Source of the DNA: Flavobacteriales bacterium
GTDB lineage: Bacteria; Bacteroidota; Bacteroidia; Flavobacteriales_D; Sanyastnellaceae
Length of the DNA stretch: 24,808 nucleotides
Reading direction: 5' to 3'
Assembly (NCBI GenBank): GCA_016722445.1
Contig: JADKIZ010000036.1
Span: forward strand, 1-24,808
The notes under the pieces are model-generated. The model searched no databases, was not told where the DNA came from, and saw only the letters and a program-made list of their open reading frames with translations. Each line of letters starts with the position of its first letter. The stretch's first letter is position 1. Below are positions 1 through 9,484 of this stretch, in pieces. Position numbers and translations under genes: made by a program.

Positions 1-7
1 CGCATTG

Positions 8-2101
8 ATGTTAGACTCCAAAAAAAAGCATCTTCATGGTTCTAAGATAAGTTCAAATAAAGATAGTTTTGAGTTACGCATAAAGAGAACAGCGGACCTT
101 TCAGAAATTGAGACGCAACTCATCAAAGAAAACGAACCTAAAATAGAAATTACCGAAGTTCGACAAGTAAGCGATCTCCTTGCAAATTCAACTGCCAACC
201 TCATGCTTACAATCAAAGTGTTGGCCAAAAAACCACTCCCTAGTATTAGCGGTCATTTATACTCCACCGAAACCGATTTGGACTTTATTCATTTAAATCA
301 TACCCAGGGAATTTGCGATCTTGAACATAATGATTGCAAATATTTAGCTAACGAAGTTCAATCTAATACCATTGGTAAAACAAGATTAATCGAATCATTT
401 CATAGGATCTATTTTCCTTTAGTGACGGGTTTTGACATAACAAAAGAGTCCATAGCGCTTCTCATCGATGTAAGCATAGGTGAGTTTGACCTTCCTGTCG
501 TAAACTACAATCTAAAATTGCGACCAATGAATATGGCCGCGTTCAAATCTGATGAGCGAATTGATAGTCTCATAAACATGATCTTTTATGACGCTCAATA
601 TGCGCCAAATGAAGGATTACAGGGTTTGATTGATTTAGCCGAAAATGGTGATTATGAATCAAAATGTTGGTTACAGATGTTGTCCGAAATTGGTTTTATT
701 TATGGATATAACTCACCATTTCTGAGTCAAGAATTATTATCAGATGTAAAAAATATAGAAGCAATACAAGTCAACGCCAAGAAGGGTAATCCGCGATGTA
801 TGATTGAAGCAGACTATATTAGTAAAATTCAGCAAAGGTCATGTAATGGACAAATACCAGATCAATCCAGTTTCCGACAAATAGCTTTAGACGCACAGTA
901 CATCCCCGCTTTTTTTATTCACAACAATGATCCATCGAACGAATTATTTCTTGCCAAAATCAAGCATATCGCATCCTTTGCAACGGCTAAACTTCAATCC
1001 TATAAAGGACTAAAAATTAACTCGGCTATTTTCATTGAACCTCTTACGTTCACAAAGCTTGAAAATTGTATGCAGTACAATGACGCTAGCGCCGTTGCGG
1101 TGTTAACGCTCGCGTACAAGTCGGAAAAAAATATAGCTGGTTTAGAAAGATGTCTTAAATGGGCCAAACAAAATTGTACGAAGCAGATCATTGGTTCTGC
1201 TGACGTGCTCGCATTGGTTGCTCTGCATACAAAAGCAGTAATAGATTTTAAATCAAAGACACAAATTGAATGCGATAGCCTCATTCAGTTCGCCACAAAG
1301 CAAGGCTCATTAGTTGGTCTTACAATTCATGCTTTAACTGAATTAAATAGTGGTAGAAAGGAATTGATAGAAGAGGGAATAATAACCCTAGAGAAGTGTG
1401 CAATTTCTGGCAATGAAACCGCTGCAAAAACACTCCTAAACATGTTCCAAGATAAAAATTCGACCTATTACAGCAGCGAGCGGTCCCTGTTTTGGTATCA
1501 TTTTATAGATAAATATTACCAAAACTTATACTCTTCCCACGAAACGAATGATAGTTTTTCTGATTTTCTCAACAGTATTGAATTTGCATATGATGAAAGA
1601 CATATTGCAACATATAACAACATGGGAGTTCTAATCGAAGAACACACTGAAGAAAACTTTAGCTTCCTAGGCACAATTATGGAAAGCGCATTTAATTATG
1701 CCGAACTGCAAATGTCAAGGCGTCAGGAAAATGCCAATTTGTTATTCAATTTACATGATTCTAATGGCACGGAATATATCTGCGGATTTGTAACATCTAG
1801 AATTTCACAAATTATACCGATAGAAGCAAATAAGAATATTCGAATTCTTCAATTCGGTGAAATCTTTCCTGATCGTAGTGATAAATCATTCTCTCCAGGA
1901 TGCGAAACAATAAGGAATCAAGCGAGCCTGATTGATACGCTTCCGTATATGTCGATGATTTTTGAAATTAATGGAAACTGGATTATGAAATTACCAGCCC
2001 ATACGGATAAAAAAATGAGCATTGCCAAAATTGACATTAATGAAAATGCCGTGATCAACAATCTTGGTGGTTATGGATTTGTTTTAGAGATTTCCAACTA
2101 A
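8..2101 (+). CDS. Hypothetical protein with Sel1-like helical repeats (5' end may be cut by the window)
   Basis: Long open frame of 697 codons from the ATG at 8. A TTG lies just before it at 5 and the frame is open to the window edge, so the true start may lie upstream. No signal peptide or membrane helix is visible, so I expect a cytosolic protein. Residues about 200-270 and 455-480 carry alpha-helical segments of Sel1/TPR type, for example GLIDLAENGDYESKCWL and EGIITLEKCAISGNETAAKTLL, with the usual small-residue and G-N/D-x-x-A spacing. The N-terminal 200 residues and the C-terminal 160 residues match nothing I recognise. Sel1 repeats mediate protein-protein contacts, so an adaptor role is possible but is inference. 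The gene is visibly richer in A+T than the secreted-protein genes that follow. No catalytic motif was found. Confidence 0.8.
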   Translation: MLDSKKKHLHGSKISSNKDSFELRIKRTADLSEIETQLIKENEPKIEITEVRQVSDLLANSTANLMLTIKVLAKKPLPSISGHLYSTETDLDFIHLNHTQGICDLEHNDCKYLANEVQSNTIGKTRLIESFHRIYFPLVTGFDITKESIALLIDVSIGEFDLPVVNYNLKLRPMNMAAFKSDERIDSLINMIFYDAQYAPNEGLQGLIDLAENGDYESKCWLQMLSEIGFIYGYNSPFLSQELLSDVKNIEAIQVNAKKGNPRCMIEADYISKIQQRSCNGQIPDQSSFRQIALDAQYIPAFFIHNNDPSNELFLAKIKHIASFATAKLQSYKGLKINSAIFIEPLTFTKLENCMQYNDASAVAVLTLAYKSEKNIAGLERCLKWAKQNCTKQIIGSADVLALVALHTKAVIDFKSKTQIECDSLIQFATKQGSLVGLTIHALTELNSGRKELIEEGIITLEKCAISGNETAAKTLLNMFQDKNSTYYSSERSLFWYHFIDKYYQNLYSSHETNDSFSDFLNSIEFAYDERHIATYNNMGVLIEEHTEENFSFLGTIMESAFNYAELQMSRRQENANLLFNLHDSNGTEYICGFVTSRISQIIPIEANKNIRILQFGEIFPDRSDKSFSPGCETIRNQASLIDTLPYMSMIFEINGNWIMKLPAHTDKKMSIAKIDINENAVINNLGGYGFVLEISN

Positions 2102-2401
2102 AATTCAAATGAACTCTAGAGCGCTAACATGATAAGCTCTCCCTTAAACCTATTTATAAAAGATAAGACACTTTAAGTTGTTGTTAGTGTTGTCATATTC
2201 CATTGCGTTCAGGTTCTTAGGTACTGATCGGAATTTACATTATGTATGTTTTGACACGCAGGGATCACGGACTCTCTGCATTACTTGCTGTTCAAAGCAA
2301 AAATACTTCCTTGCATTTGCGCCTGTGCGGCAACGGCGAATTCAAATCAATATGCAACCCAATGTCATCGTGCACTGTCTATTGCCTAAACCCCTTCATA
2401 T
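2102..2401. other. Gene-less interval upstream of the SdrD-B/T9SS gene
   Basis: No convincing gene lies in these 300 bases. The open frames from 2178 and 2242 read as cysteine- and arginine-rich peptides without domain character. A weak 5-bp dyad (AGAGC at 2118 with GCTCT at 2136) sits after the preceding stop but has no T-tract. The promoter of the next gene probably lies here, but I see no clean TTTG/TAnnTTTG pair of the Bacteroidota type. Confidence 0.5.
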
Positions 2402-4813
2402 ATGAAACCTTTTCTACTCCTATTACTCAACCTATTCGTTTTGGAAGTTGCTTCGCAATGCAACATCTCTACGGAGTTTTACATTTCTAGTGCTTTCTGT
2501 AGTCAGATCGAGATTGTCAACACTTCTGTGCTGGACTGTCCTGATGCCTCTTTTACCGTTGAAAAAATTAAGTATGGTTATGGTACTTACGACAATCTGA
2601 ATCATACCGGCGAATTCTATTCTTACGACAGCATGATGTATTTCAATGAAAACATCACAAACGCCCAAATAAACGCCTTTGGTTCTTTTGAAGTGCTCAT
2701 CAGTCTCACCGTGAGCATGTATGACGCCGGATTCAATCTCATCACTTCTGATGAGTATTTTGATTTGGCTTATACCGACGATTTCCTGATGTTCGCCACT
2801 GCTGGCTCAACACCTGCTTCTGATTGTTTTACCAATGACGGGATGATCGATGTTTATGTGCCAGCTCCTATTTTTCCATATGACGTCTATTATTTTAATT
2901 ACGATTCAGGTGAATCAGGATTCATAGGAAATGTGAACGGTGCATCAGCTACCATCGATGGATTAAGCCCTGGAACGTATGAGGTCGACTTGATGACCAA
3001 CATGGGGTGCCAAAGCTTTATAACGATCGAAGTGGAATCGGCTTCAACATCATTGCAAGGTCATGTCTTTGCAGATTTGAATGCAAGCGGTTCTTACAAT
3101 TCTGGTGAACCGGCGCTCGAGTCACAACATTTTTATATCCCTGAATTGGATTTGAACATCTACACCGATGCTAATGGATTCTTCGATGCAGGTGAGCTTC
3201 CTTTTGGAACATACTCCTTGCAATACGTTGATGAAGATGGTTCATTCACCATGAATTCTTCCTTGACTGTTTCAAATGCGGGCTGTTACCATATTCCGCT
3301 CATGCCGCTTGGTGTGCCGATTTTCCAGGTGCATCCAGCATGGAGTTCAAATGCCAATATTCACTGTGTGAACGGTTACAACCCCGGTGTATACATCCAC
3401 AACTCGGGAAGCATTTCATTGTTCGGTTCGGTTACTTTATCATTCGATCCGATGTTCACCGCTTCTGACTTGTCCGGTGCTGTGCCAACTTCATTCATCA
3501 ATCCTGGTGAAGTGATTTGGGATATCTCCAATCAAGTGATGGGATCGTCTGCCAATTATGTTTGTCATATTGGTGGTCCCGGTATCGACAACATCTTCGA
3601 ATCATTCCCTTTCACCATGCATGTGGTTCTCTATGATGGTTTCGGTAATCTTCTTTATGATCAAACCTGGACAAAACAACCAATCATCGTGTGTGGTTAT
3701 GATCCGAATGATCTCACCGCAACTCCTGAAGGATACACTGAAGCGCATTATGTTCTTCCAGCAGATGAAATACAATTTCAGATTCGTTTTCAAAATACCG
3801 GAAATGCTCCGGCTGAAACTGTCCTCATTCAAGACATGATTGATCCTACTGTATTCGATCTAACATCATTTTCATTTGAACAATCCAGTCACAGTGTGTC
3901 CACAAGGTTACATGGTGATGGACTTCTGGAATTCGAATTCGACAACATCATGTTGCCCGACAGTTTCTCGAATGAAGCAGCAAGTCATGGCTATGTCGTA
4001 TTCAATGTTACACTGCACGATGATCTCATGCCCGGCGTTGTGGCTTATAACACAGCAAACATTTATTTCGATAACAATCCGGCGGTAGTAACCAATACAA
4101 CCTTTCATACCGTTTTCGATTGCGAGATGACCGGTTCTCCACTGCCAGATTTCGCGCAATGTGAAGGTACTGATTTCAACACTGCACTGTACACATACGC
4201 GCTGACAGATTCTAGCACGTGGTATGTCGATGATGCACTGTATTCCACAACCGATGTGTTGAACATGACAAATCTGAATCCTGGCATTTGGCAGATCGAC
4301 CATCACATGATCAATCCATTGTGCGAAGTTGTAGATGACTTTATTCTTACCGTTGAGGCTGTGCCGTATATTGAGATCAATGATGGTGGAGGTGTACTCA
4401 TTGCCACATCCGGAAATGGATTTTATCAATGGTTTTTGGATGGCCAACCGATCCTTTCTGCAGATCAGAATACATATAGTCCGGTGGAAAATGGTCTTTA
4501 CACCGTTCAATTGACCACGCTGGCAGGTTGTGTATCTACTTCCGCAGGATATTCTTTTACATCTGTGGAAGAGTTGAGTGCAAGTCAATTCATCATTTAT
4601 CCAATTCCAGCTTCTGAATTCCTCACCATGGAACCGATCGCTGATATGCAACAAATTCGTCTGCTTTCAATGGATGGGAAATTAATCATGCACTGGCAGA
4701 ATCCACAAGGCAAAATTCGTTATCAGGTCAACCATCTTGCTCAGGGATTGTATCTTATTGAAGCAACAGATCACTCAGGTAAAACATTTCAAAAGAAGAT
4801 TTCCATTCAATAA
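2402..4813 (+). CDS. Secreted T9SS type A protein with SdrD-B-like and DUF7619-like domains
   Basis: 803 residues. The signal peptide is MKPFLLLLLNLFVLEVASQ, which fixes the ATG at 2402. Residues about 218-300 (from LQGHVFADLN) resemble an SdrD B-like/Cna-B fold with DLN and DANGFF motifs. Residues about 440-573 carry the DPNDLTATPEG...FQIRFQNTGNAPAE...NIYFDNNPAVVTNT signature of the DUF7619 repeat domain common in Bacteroidota T9SS substrates. Residues about 575-715 look Ig-like. The last 80 residues, with YPIPASEFL, MDGKLI and LAQGLYLIEA, form a type A sorting domain, so the protein should cross the outer membrane by T9SS and be anchored on the surface or released. Length is normal for the class. 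An adhesive or structural surface role is inference. A strong terminator follows at 4833. Confidence 0.9.
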   Translation: MKPFLLLLLNLFVLEVASQCNISTEFYISSAFCSQIEIVNTSVLDCPDASFTVEKIKYGYGTYDNLNHTGEFYSYDSMMYFNENITNAQINAFGSFEVLISLTVSMYDAGFNLITSDEYFDLAYTDDFLMFATAGSTPASDCFTNDGMIDVYVPAPIFPYDVYYFNYDSGESGFIGNVNGASATIDGLSPGTYEVDLMTNMGCQSFITIEVESASTSLQGHVFADLNASGSYNSGEPALESQHFYIPELDLNIYTDANGFFDAGELPFGTYSLQYVDEDGSFTMNSSLTVSNAGCYHIPLMPLGVPIFQVHPAWSSNANIHCVNGYNPGVYIHNSGSISLFGSVTLSFDPMFTASDLSGAVPTSFINPGEVIWDISNQVMGSSANYVCHIGGPGIDNIFESFPFTMHVVLYDGFGNLLYDQTWTKQPIIVCGYDPNDLTATPEGYTEAHYVLPADEIQFQIRFQNTGNAPAETVLIQDMIDPTVFDLTSFSFEQSSHSVSTRLHGDGLLEFEFDNIMLPDSFSNEAASHGYVVFNVTLHDDLMPGVVAYNTANIYFDNNPAVVTNTTFHTVFDCEMTGSPLPDFAQCEGTDFNTALYTYALTDSSTWYVDDALYSTTDVLNMTNLNPGIWQIDHHMINPLCEVVDDFILTVEAVPYIEINDGGGVLIATSGNGFYQWFLDGQPILSADQNTYSPVENGLYTVQLTTLAGCVSTSAGYSFTSVEELSASQFIIYPIPASEFLTMEPIADMQQIRLLSMDGKLIMHWQNPQGKIRYQVNHLAQGLYLIEATDHSGKTFQKKISIQ

Positions 4814-4818
4814 TGGAA
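4801..4818. repeat. Perfect inverted repeat across the stop codon
   Basis: TTCCATT (4801-4807) and AATGGAA (4812-4818) are exact reverse complements around a 4-base loop, CAAT. The stop codon TAA (4811-4813) falls in the loop/right-arm junction. It lies 14 bases before the intrinsic terminator, so the mRNA could fold into two stacked hairpins. Confidence 0.5.
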
Positions 4819-4832
4819 TGAAATAAATAGGG

Positions 4833-4862
4833 GAGCCGTCCGAAAGGTCGGCTCTTTTTTTT
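4833..4862 (+). terminator. Intrinsic terminator after the SdrD-B/T9SS gene
   Basis: The left arm GAGCCGTCC (4833-4841) pairs with GGTCGGCTC (4846-4854) with a single T-T mismatch. The loop is GAAA, a GNRA tetraloop, and eight T residues follow (4855-4862). It lies 19 bases after the stop at 4813. This is the clearest terminator in the window and separates this gene from the next plus-strand gene. Confidence 0.9.
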
Positions 4863-5083
4863 GTGATGCTAAGCGACTTTTATAATCGCAAGTTATTTCC
4901 CACCAGCCTCGCGAGAACATGAACCTTCGTTGGTGTGACCTATTTTATTGATAATGGAATTAATGGAGCGGTCTGTTGTGCTGCTGGTATGTTCAATTCT
5001 TCTTTTTAAAAGTGTAAATAAAGAGATTGTTAAAAAAAGTCTGAAGCACTTTTATCTAAGAACGATATTGTTAATTTTATGGC

Positions 5084-7786
5084 ATGATCAAGACACTAAC
5101 GCCTTTAGTCTTCATGCTGTCTATGTTGACAGCACATTCGCAAAACTTAGACTGGTACCTGAATTTCGGTGGCCTCGGTTACGACCCGATGCATGCCACT
5201 GATTTGGATGAATTCGGAAACGTGTATATCTCGTCATCCTTCGCAAGCAGTGTGGATTTGGATCCAGGTCCTGATAATGTCGCCGTAAGTTCTGTTGGCG
5301 CAAGGAGCCTGGTTGTGGCCAAATACTCACCTGAAGGGGAGTTGTTGTGGTATCAAATGGTGGGAAATCCGGCATTGGAAAGTATTGATGCATTTGACAT
5401 AGTCTATCGAAATCAAAGCCTATGGGTCACCGGCAATTTTGTTGGCGAAGTGAGTTTTGATCCAGAAAACCCTACAAATATTTATACTTCCTCTGGTTAT
5501 GGTGATGTCTTTATTCTGAAATTGAATAGTGAAGGTCAATTCATGAACATGGTCAATTTCGCGAGCGCCGCATATGGTGGCATGAGCGAAATCAAAGTGG
5601 ATGAAGTTGGACAAGTTTATGCGTGCGGAAATCTCCTGAGTGCGGTTGATTTTGATCCGTCCGTAAATGAATATGTCATGACACCACAGTCGTCGTGGGA
5701 TTGTTTTTTATTGAAGCTTAATCAAGACTTGTCCTTTCAATGGGCTAAACAATTCACTTCTTCATTGGGATTGTACACCATACAAATGGACCTGGACAGC
5801 GATGGTCAAGTATTTTGTGGAGGTACTTATTTTGGTCAAGCAGATTTCAACGCGGGCAATCCCGATGGGATAGTGGGTGAAAGCGAATTTGTAAATGAGT
5901 TTGGTCAGAATTTCCTCGTGAAAATAATGTCGAACGGAGATTTTGGATGGATCAAAACATTTGGTGGTGATGATACCGATTTCATCAGTGACCTGGTTGT
6001 CGATTCGTCGAACCAACTTTATATCCTTGGTTCTTTTCACAGCAGTGGTGATTACGATCCGGGAGATGGCGTGTACATCATCGATGGTGCGGATGTCTCG
6101 GTTGTCAGTAGAATGTTCATTCTCCATACTGACAATGATGGTAATCTGACTTGGATTAAACTGCATGGTGATGGAATCGATAGCATGTCACCTTCTGTTT
6201 GTTCCTTGACAGAAGATCGACTTCTTATTGGTGGTTATCGGTCAAGCGTAAATTTTGTTATGCTGGCGGATTTGAGCGGAGAGGAATTGCATTCATTGGA
6301 ATTGCAGGCGAGCGTCTACGGTGTGCATGGTTTTCAAAACAAGTTGTTCGTGAATGGTGCTTTTAGTGGGACCATGGATGTTGATCCCGGAGCAAATGTT
6401 GTATTGCTCACGAATCCAGACAATGCTTCGAATGGCTTGCTCATCGGTTATGATCTTATTTCAGAACAGACTTTAGATCTTACACTTTGCTACGGAGATT
6501 CAATTTTCATCAATGATACCTGGCTGTATGAAATCGGTTACTATACCGATACACTGACCAATCAATACGGATTGGATAGCATTGTGCATTATCAAGTGAC
6601 GACACCATATTTTCCTTTGCCACCGACCTATGCGGATTTGTGTGAAGGGGCAAGTGATGACATATACACTGATATTGTTGGTGAGACCTATCTCTGGTCG
6701 ACAGGTGAGGAAACGCCTTCTATCAACATCTCTAACACAGGCTTGTATACCTGCACCATCAGTGGTTTTGGTTGCACCTATATCGATTCGGTGTATGTGA
6801 ATTCGATCGAAAATCCGGTGGTCGAAATGGGCTATTGGTCGGACTTAGATACAACGGGTGTGCATGTGATCATCTCTGGAGGAAGTGGACCTTATGACGT
6901 CATTTGGGATTCACCTATTGATGCATGGACAGACTCTATCGCATTTGGGGGAGAAGGCAATTATCACGCGACAGTTACCGATGTCAACGGATGTGTGGAT
7001 GAAATAGGTGAGTATATCATCAGTCTTACTACGGAAGAGTACTTCGATGTATCGCTTTGTTTTGGCGATTCCGTTTTTGTTCTCGGAGCATGGCGTTACG
7101 AAACCGGCGAATATGAGGCAGTGCTCACCAATCAATATGGCCTTGATAGCATCATCCATTATAATGTTTACACGCCATACTATCCAACCGTGCCGGGCAA
7201 TTTCTATACGTGCGGTGGTCCGGGTAGTGGATTGATTCCTTCCTTTATGGGTGATAGCTACCTGTGGAGTAATGGAGATGAAACACAAGTGACAACCATC
7301 ACCGGCGAAGGATTGTACGTATGCACCGTCACTGGATTTGGATGTTCTGTTATTGATTCTACTTATGTTCATTTTTGGGAGTCGCCAACAGCTTCTGTAG
7401 AGTATTGGTCAGATTGCAATGCCTTCGGCGTGCAAGCTGTTATCACAGGAGGTACTCCACCTTATAGCCTGAACTGGGATTATCCCTATTTCGCAACAAC
7501 AGATTCGATTGAATATGTTGGTGCAGGGTTGTATCATGCGACAATTTCAGATTCGAATGGTTGTTTGGCTGAAGCGAGCAATACCATTGTCGATCCAATT
7601 GTAAGTTGTCCGGGAGATCTCGACGGCAATCAGGTGATCGGCGTGGCGGATCTCATCATCCTGATGGGTGAATACGGCAATACAGATGCGTTTTGTGATC
7701 CATATGATCTGAACGAAGATGGTTTGGTCGATATCAATGATATCCTCGAAATAATTGTCATGATGGGTGGAATTTGCAACAATTAA
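5084..7786 (+). CDS. Secreted SBBP-type beta-propeller protein with duplicated module and dockerin/EF-hand-like C-terminus
   Basis: 900 residues. The signal peptide MIKTLTPLVFMLSMLTAHSQ supports the ATG at 5084. Residues about 20-460 are SBBP-type propeller blades, with recurring VDLDPG, VSFDPE, VDFDPS and GDYDPG loops and the LKLN/WAKQF pattern. Residues about 464-649 and 654-838 are two copies of one module: C-Y/F-GDS, TNQYGLDSI, YLWS-G-E, CT-GFGC, then an SprB-like NGC segment. Residues 842-900 carry two calcium-loop motifs, GDLDGNQVIGVADLIILM and DLNEDGLVDINDILEIIVMM, resembling type I dockerin or paired EF-hands. No T9SS type A tail follows; the dockerin-like tail takes its place. The export route and ligand are not shown by the sequence. 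The next gene starts 12 bases after the stop, so the two are probably cotranscribed. Confidence 0.88.
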   Translation: MIKTLTPLVFMLSMLTAHSQNLDWYLNFGGLGYDPMHATDLDEFGNVYISSSFASSVDLDPGPDNVAVSSVGARSLVVAKYSPEGELLWYQMVGNPALESIDAFDIVYRNQSLWVTGNFVGEVSFDPENPTNIYTSSGYGDVFILKLNSEGQFMNMVNFASAAYGGMSEIKVDEVGQVYACGNLLSAVDFDPSVNEYVMTPQSSWDCFLLKLNQDLSFQWAKQFTSSLGLYTIQMDLDSDGQVFCGGTYFGQADFNAGNPDGIVGESEFVNEFGQNFLVKIMSNGDFGWIKTFGGDDTDFISDLVVDSSNQLYILGSFHSSGDYDPGDGVYIIDGADVSVVSRMFILHTDNDGNLTWIKLHGDGIDSMSPSVCSLTEDRLLIGGYRSSVNFVMLADLSGEELHSLELQASVYGVHGFQNKLFVNGAFSGTMDVDPGANVVLLTNPDNASNGLLIGYDLISEQTLDLTLCYGDSIFINDTWLYEIGYYTDTLTNQYGLDSIVHYQVTTPYFPLPPTYADLCEGASDDIYTDIVGETYLWSTGEETPSINISNTGLYTCTISGFGCTYIDSVYVNSIENPVVEMGYWSDLDTTGVHVIISGGSGPYDVIWDSPIDAWTDSIAFGGEGNYHATVTDVNGCVDEIGEYIISLTTEEYFDVSLCFGDSVFVLGAWRYETGEYEAVLTNQYGLDSIIHYNVYTPYYPTVPGNFYTCGGPGSGLIPSFMGDSYLWSNGDETQVTTITGEGLYVCTVTGFGCSVIDSTYVHFWESPTASVEYWSDCNAFGVQAVITGGTPPYSLNWDYPYFATTDSIEYVGAGLYHATISDSNGCLAEASNTIVDPIVSCPGDLDGNQVIGVADLIILMGEYGNTDAFCDPYDLNEDGLVDINDILEIIVMMGGICNN
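6473..7594 (+). repeat. Internal tandem duplication (two modules of about 185 residues)
   Basis: Within the propeller protein, residues about 464-649 and 654-838 align along their length at a 190-residue spacing. Shared landmarks in order are LC-GDS, W-YE-G-Y, LTNQYGLDSI, TPY, YLWS-G-ET, GLY-CT-GFGC, IDS-YV, EYWSD/GYWSD and YHAT-D-NGC. Divergence is substantial, so the duplication is old. Confidence 0.8.
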
Positions 7787-7798
7787 GTTGTCGTTCAG

Positions 7799-9301
7799 AT
7801 GATCAAAATGAATTACTCCTTCATGCACAAGGCTTCGTTTGTTGCCATGCTCATGTTGTTGTTGTCGTGCATATTCACCTTTGAGATGAACGCTCAGGGT
7901 GAAACATCTGCAGATCCGATTGTGGCGATTTTCGGCACCGATAATTTTCGATGCATCGATGATTTCACCAATACATCATGCGCACCGAATTCTTTGACCT
8001 ATGATCTCGGTGTTGAACCAGCATCAGGTCCAATGGCCAATGATACATGGTTTCAATTTGTGGCTCCTGCAGGTACCGTGAAGTTGAGGGTATGTTCACC
8101 AAGTTTCAATGCAGCGGTGGAGGTGTATGATGCATCACTATTGTTGATACATAGCATCGACAACAGCGCATCATCAGGAGCGCCGGGAAAAGAAGTAGGA
8201 TGTGTCACCGGACTTACTTATGGAGCGACATATTTCGTTCGTGTGGGCAGATCAACGGGAACAGGAGCAGGGACATTCATCTTCAACATCGAATATGCTG
8301 CAGTGCAATTGTTGCCATCTGAATCACCGGGTCCCAATGGAAACACATGTTATGGTCCGGGCGATACACTGAAGAGAACGACTTCATGTTATACCGGTGT
8401 GCTGGATACACGATGGAAGATCGTGGATGAGTTGGGAAATGAAACGGTGATAGCTTCCAATACCGGTCCATTGTTACTTGCCACACAAGCGTTATGTACC
8501 GACATAACTTATATGGTCTATGCGCAGGTTCGCGCCATCGATGCCGAATGCGGCAATACTTTTTGGGGTTATTCTGAGGGTTTACCCATGACCTATTGCG
8601 ATGATCAATGTCCTATTGTTATACAACCTTTAGATGGCGATACCATTTGTTCTCCCGCGGATGCAGTTGTTTTGATGGATGAAAATGCGGGACATGTATA
8701 CCAATTGATGATGTCGACTGTTGATGACTCCATTCAATTCATCACCGTATGGTTGAATGATCCTTATTGGATGCTGAATTCTTTCGATTCATTTGAGAAT
8801 TTGGTTTTTGGTGAAACCTATCATCTGCATGCAAGAACGCGTGTTTGCCTCCAGGATCCGATCATGGATTTTTGTGATATGGGAATCGATTTTGTTTATT
8901 GTGACGAGCCAATGGTTTCGTTGGACAGCTCGGACAGATGCATCTGGCATGCGATCGGCGATGTTGTCCATTTTACCACAACCCATGATTCTCCTTATTT
9001 GGAATACCGACTCAAGCTGTATCCGGTGGATGATTGTTCGCATGAGCCCATCAGTCTCGCGTGGATGAGTCCTTGGCAGTCATCTCCTGACTTTGCGCTC
9101 ATCGAAGGCATCCAATTTCCAGAAAAGGTATACGGCGTTGCGGTCGAAACCCGCATGTTCGAAAGACCATGTATCGGTTGCATTGGAGCTCAAACCACCA
9201 TCCCTGAAAAGTCCTTTGGCTGGAGCCAGACATCTTACATCGGCATTGCACAAGCCGGGAATGCACTCATAGGTGATGCGTTGGGGTGTGGGTGTGAGTG
9301 A
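7799..9301 (+). CDS. Secreted protein with PPC-like beta-sandwich, no sorting domain seen
   Basis: 500 residues from the ATG at 7799. A second in-frame ATG at 7808 would keep the whole signal peptide (MNYSFMHKASFVAMLMLLLSC-type), and either may be used. Residues about 60-160 resemble a bacterial pre-peptidase C-terminal (PPC) sandwich: DTWFQFVAPAGTVKLRVCS, then VEVYDASL, then YFVRVGRSTGTGAGTFIFNIEYA. The remaining 330 residues are cysteine-containing beta-rich segments with CDDQCP, YCDEPM and CIGCIGAQ patches that I cannot assign. The protein ends in CGCE with no type A sorting domain, unlike its neighbours, so it may be a soluble partner or may have lost its tail. The coding 3' end is a G-rich tract. 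It starts 12 bases after the propeller gene and converges on the response regulator gene. Confidence 0.82.
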   Translation: MIKMNYSFMHKASFVAMLMLLLSCIFTFEMNAQGETSADPIVAIFGTDNFRCIDDFTNTSCAPNSLTYDLGVEPASGPMANDTWFQFVAPAGTVKLRVCSPSFNAAVEVYDASLLLIHSIDNSASSGAPGKEVGCVTGLTYGATYFVRVGRSTGTGAGTFIFNIEYAAVQLLPSESPGPNGNTCYGPGDTLKRTTSCYTGVLDTRWKIVDELGNETVIASNTGPLLLATQALCTDITYMVYAQVRAIDAECGNTFWGYSEGLPMTYCDDQCPIVIQPLDGDTICSPADAVVLMDENAGHVYQLMMSTVDDSIQFITVWLNDPYWMLNSFDSFENLVFGETYHLHARTRVCLQDPIMDFCDMGIDFVYCDEPMVSLDSSDRCIWHAIGDVVHFTTTHDSPYLEYRLKLYPVDDCSHEPISLAWMSPWQSSPDFALIEGIQFPEKVYGVAVETRMFERPCIGCIGAQTTIPEKSFGWSQTSYIGIAQAGNALIGDALGCGCE

Positions 9302-9484
9302 GCTGATGTTCAGATTTTCGTCTATCTCGGGTAAATAGTTAGATTTACTTTGCGGAAGCGTGCTTCTTGACGCTAATGTTGGAGTTGTAATTGGTCGCCA
9401 TCTCGTAACCTTGTGTTTCATTTCAATTTGGTTATAGTCGTAGCATCGCCTTGGAATTGTATTGATTTGATGGTCGACAACCAC

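Noticed and set aside
2178..2405. Small plus-strand open frames before the SdrD-B gene
   Set aside because: The text has no domain character and the frame overlaps the next gene's signal peptide start.
3908..4654. A 248-codon minus-strand open frame inside the SdrD-B/T9SS gene
   Set aside because: It is rich in C, R, H and I with no domain or signal character, and lies fully antisense to a well-supported secreted protein.
9302..9484. Bidirectional terminator in the convergent gap
   Set aside because: Only a 5-bp arm pair (AGCGT/ACGCT) without a T-tract on either strand was found.
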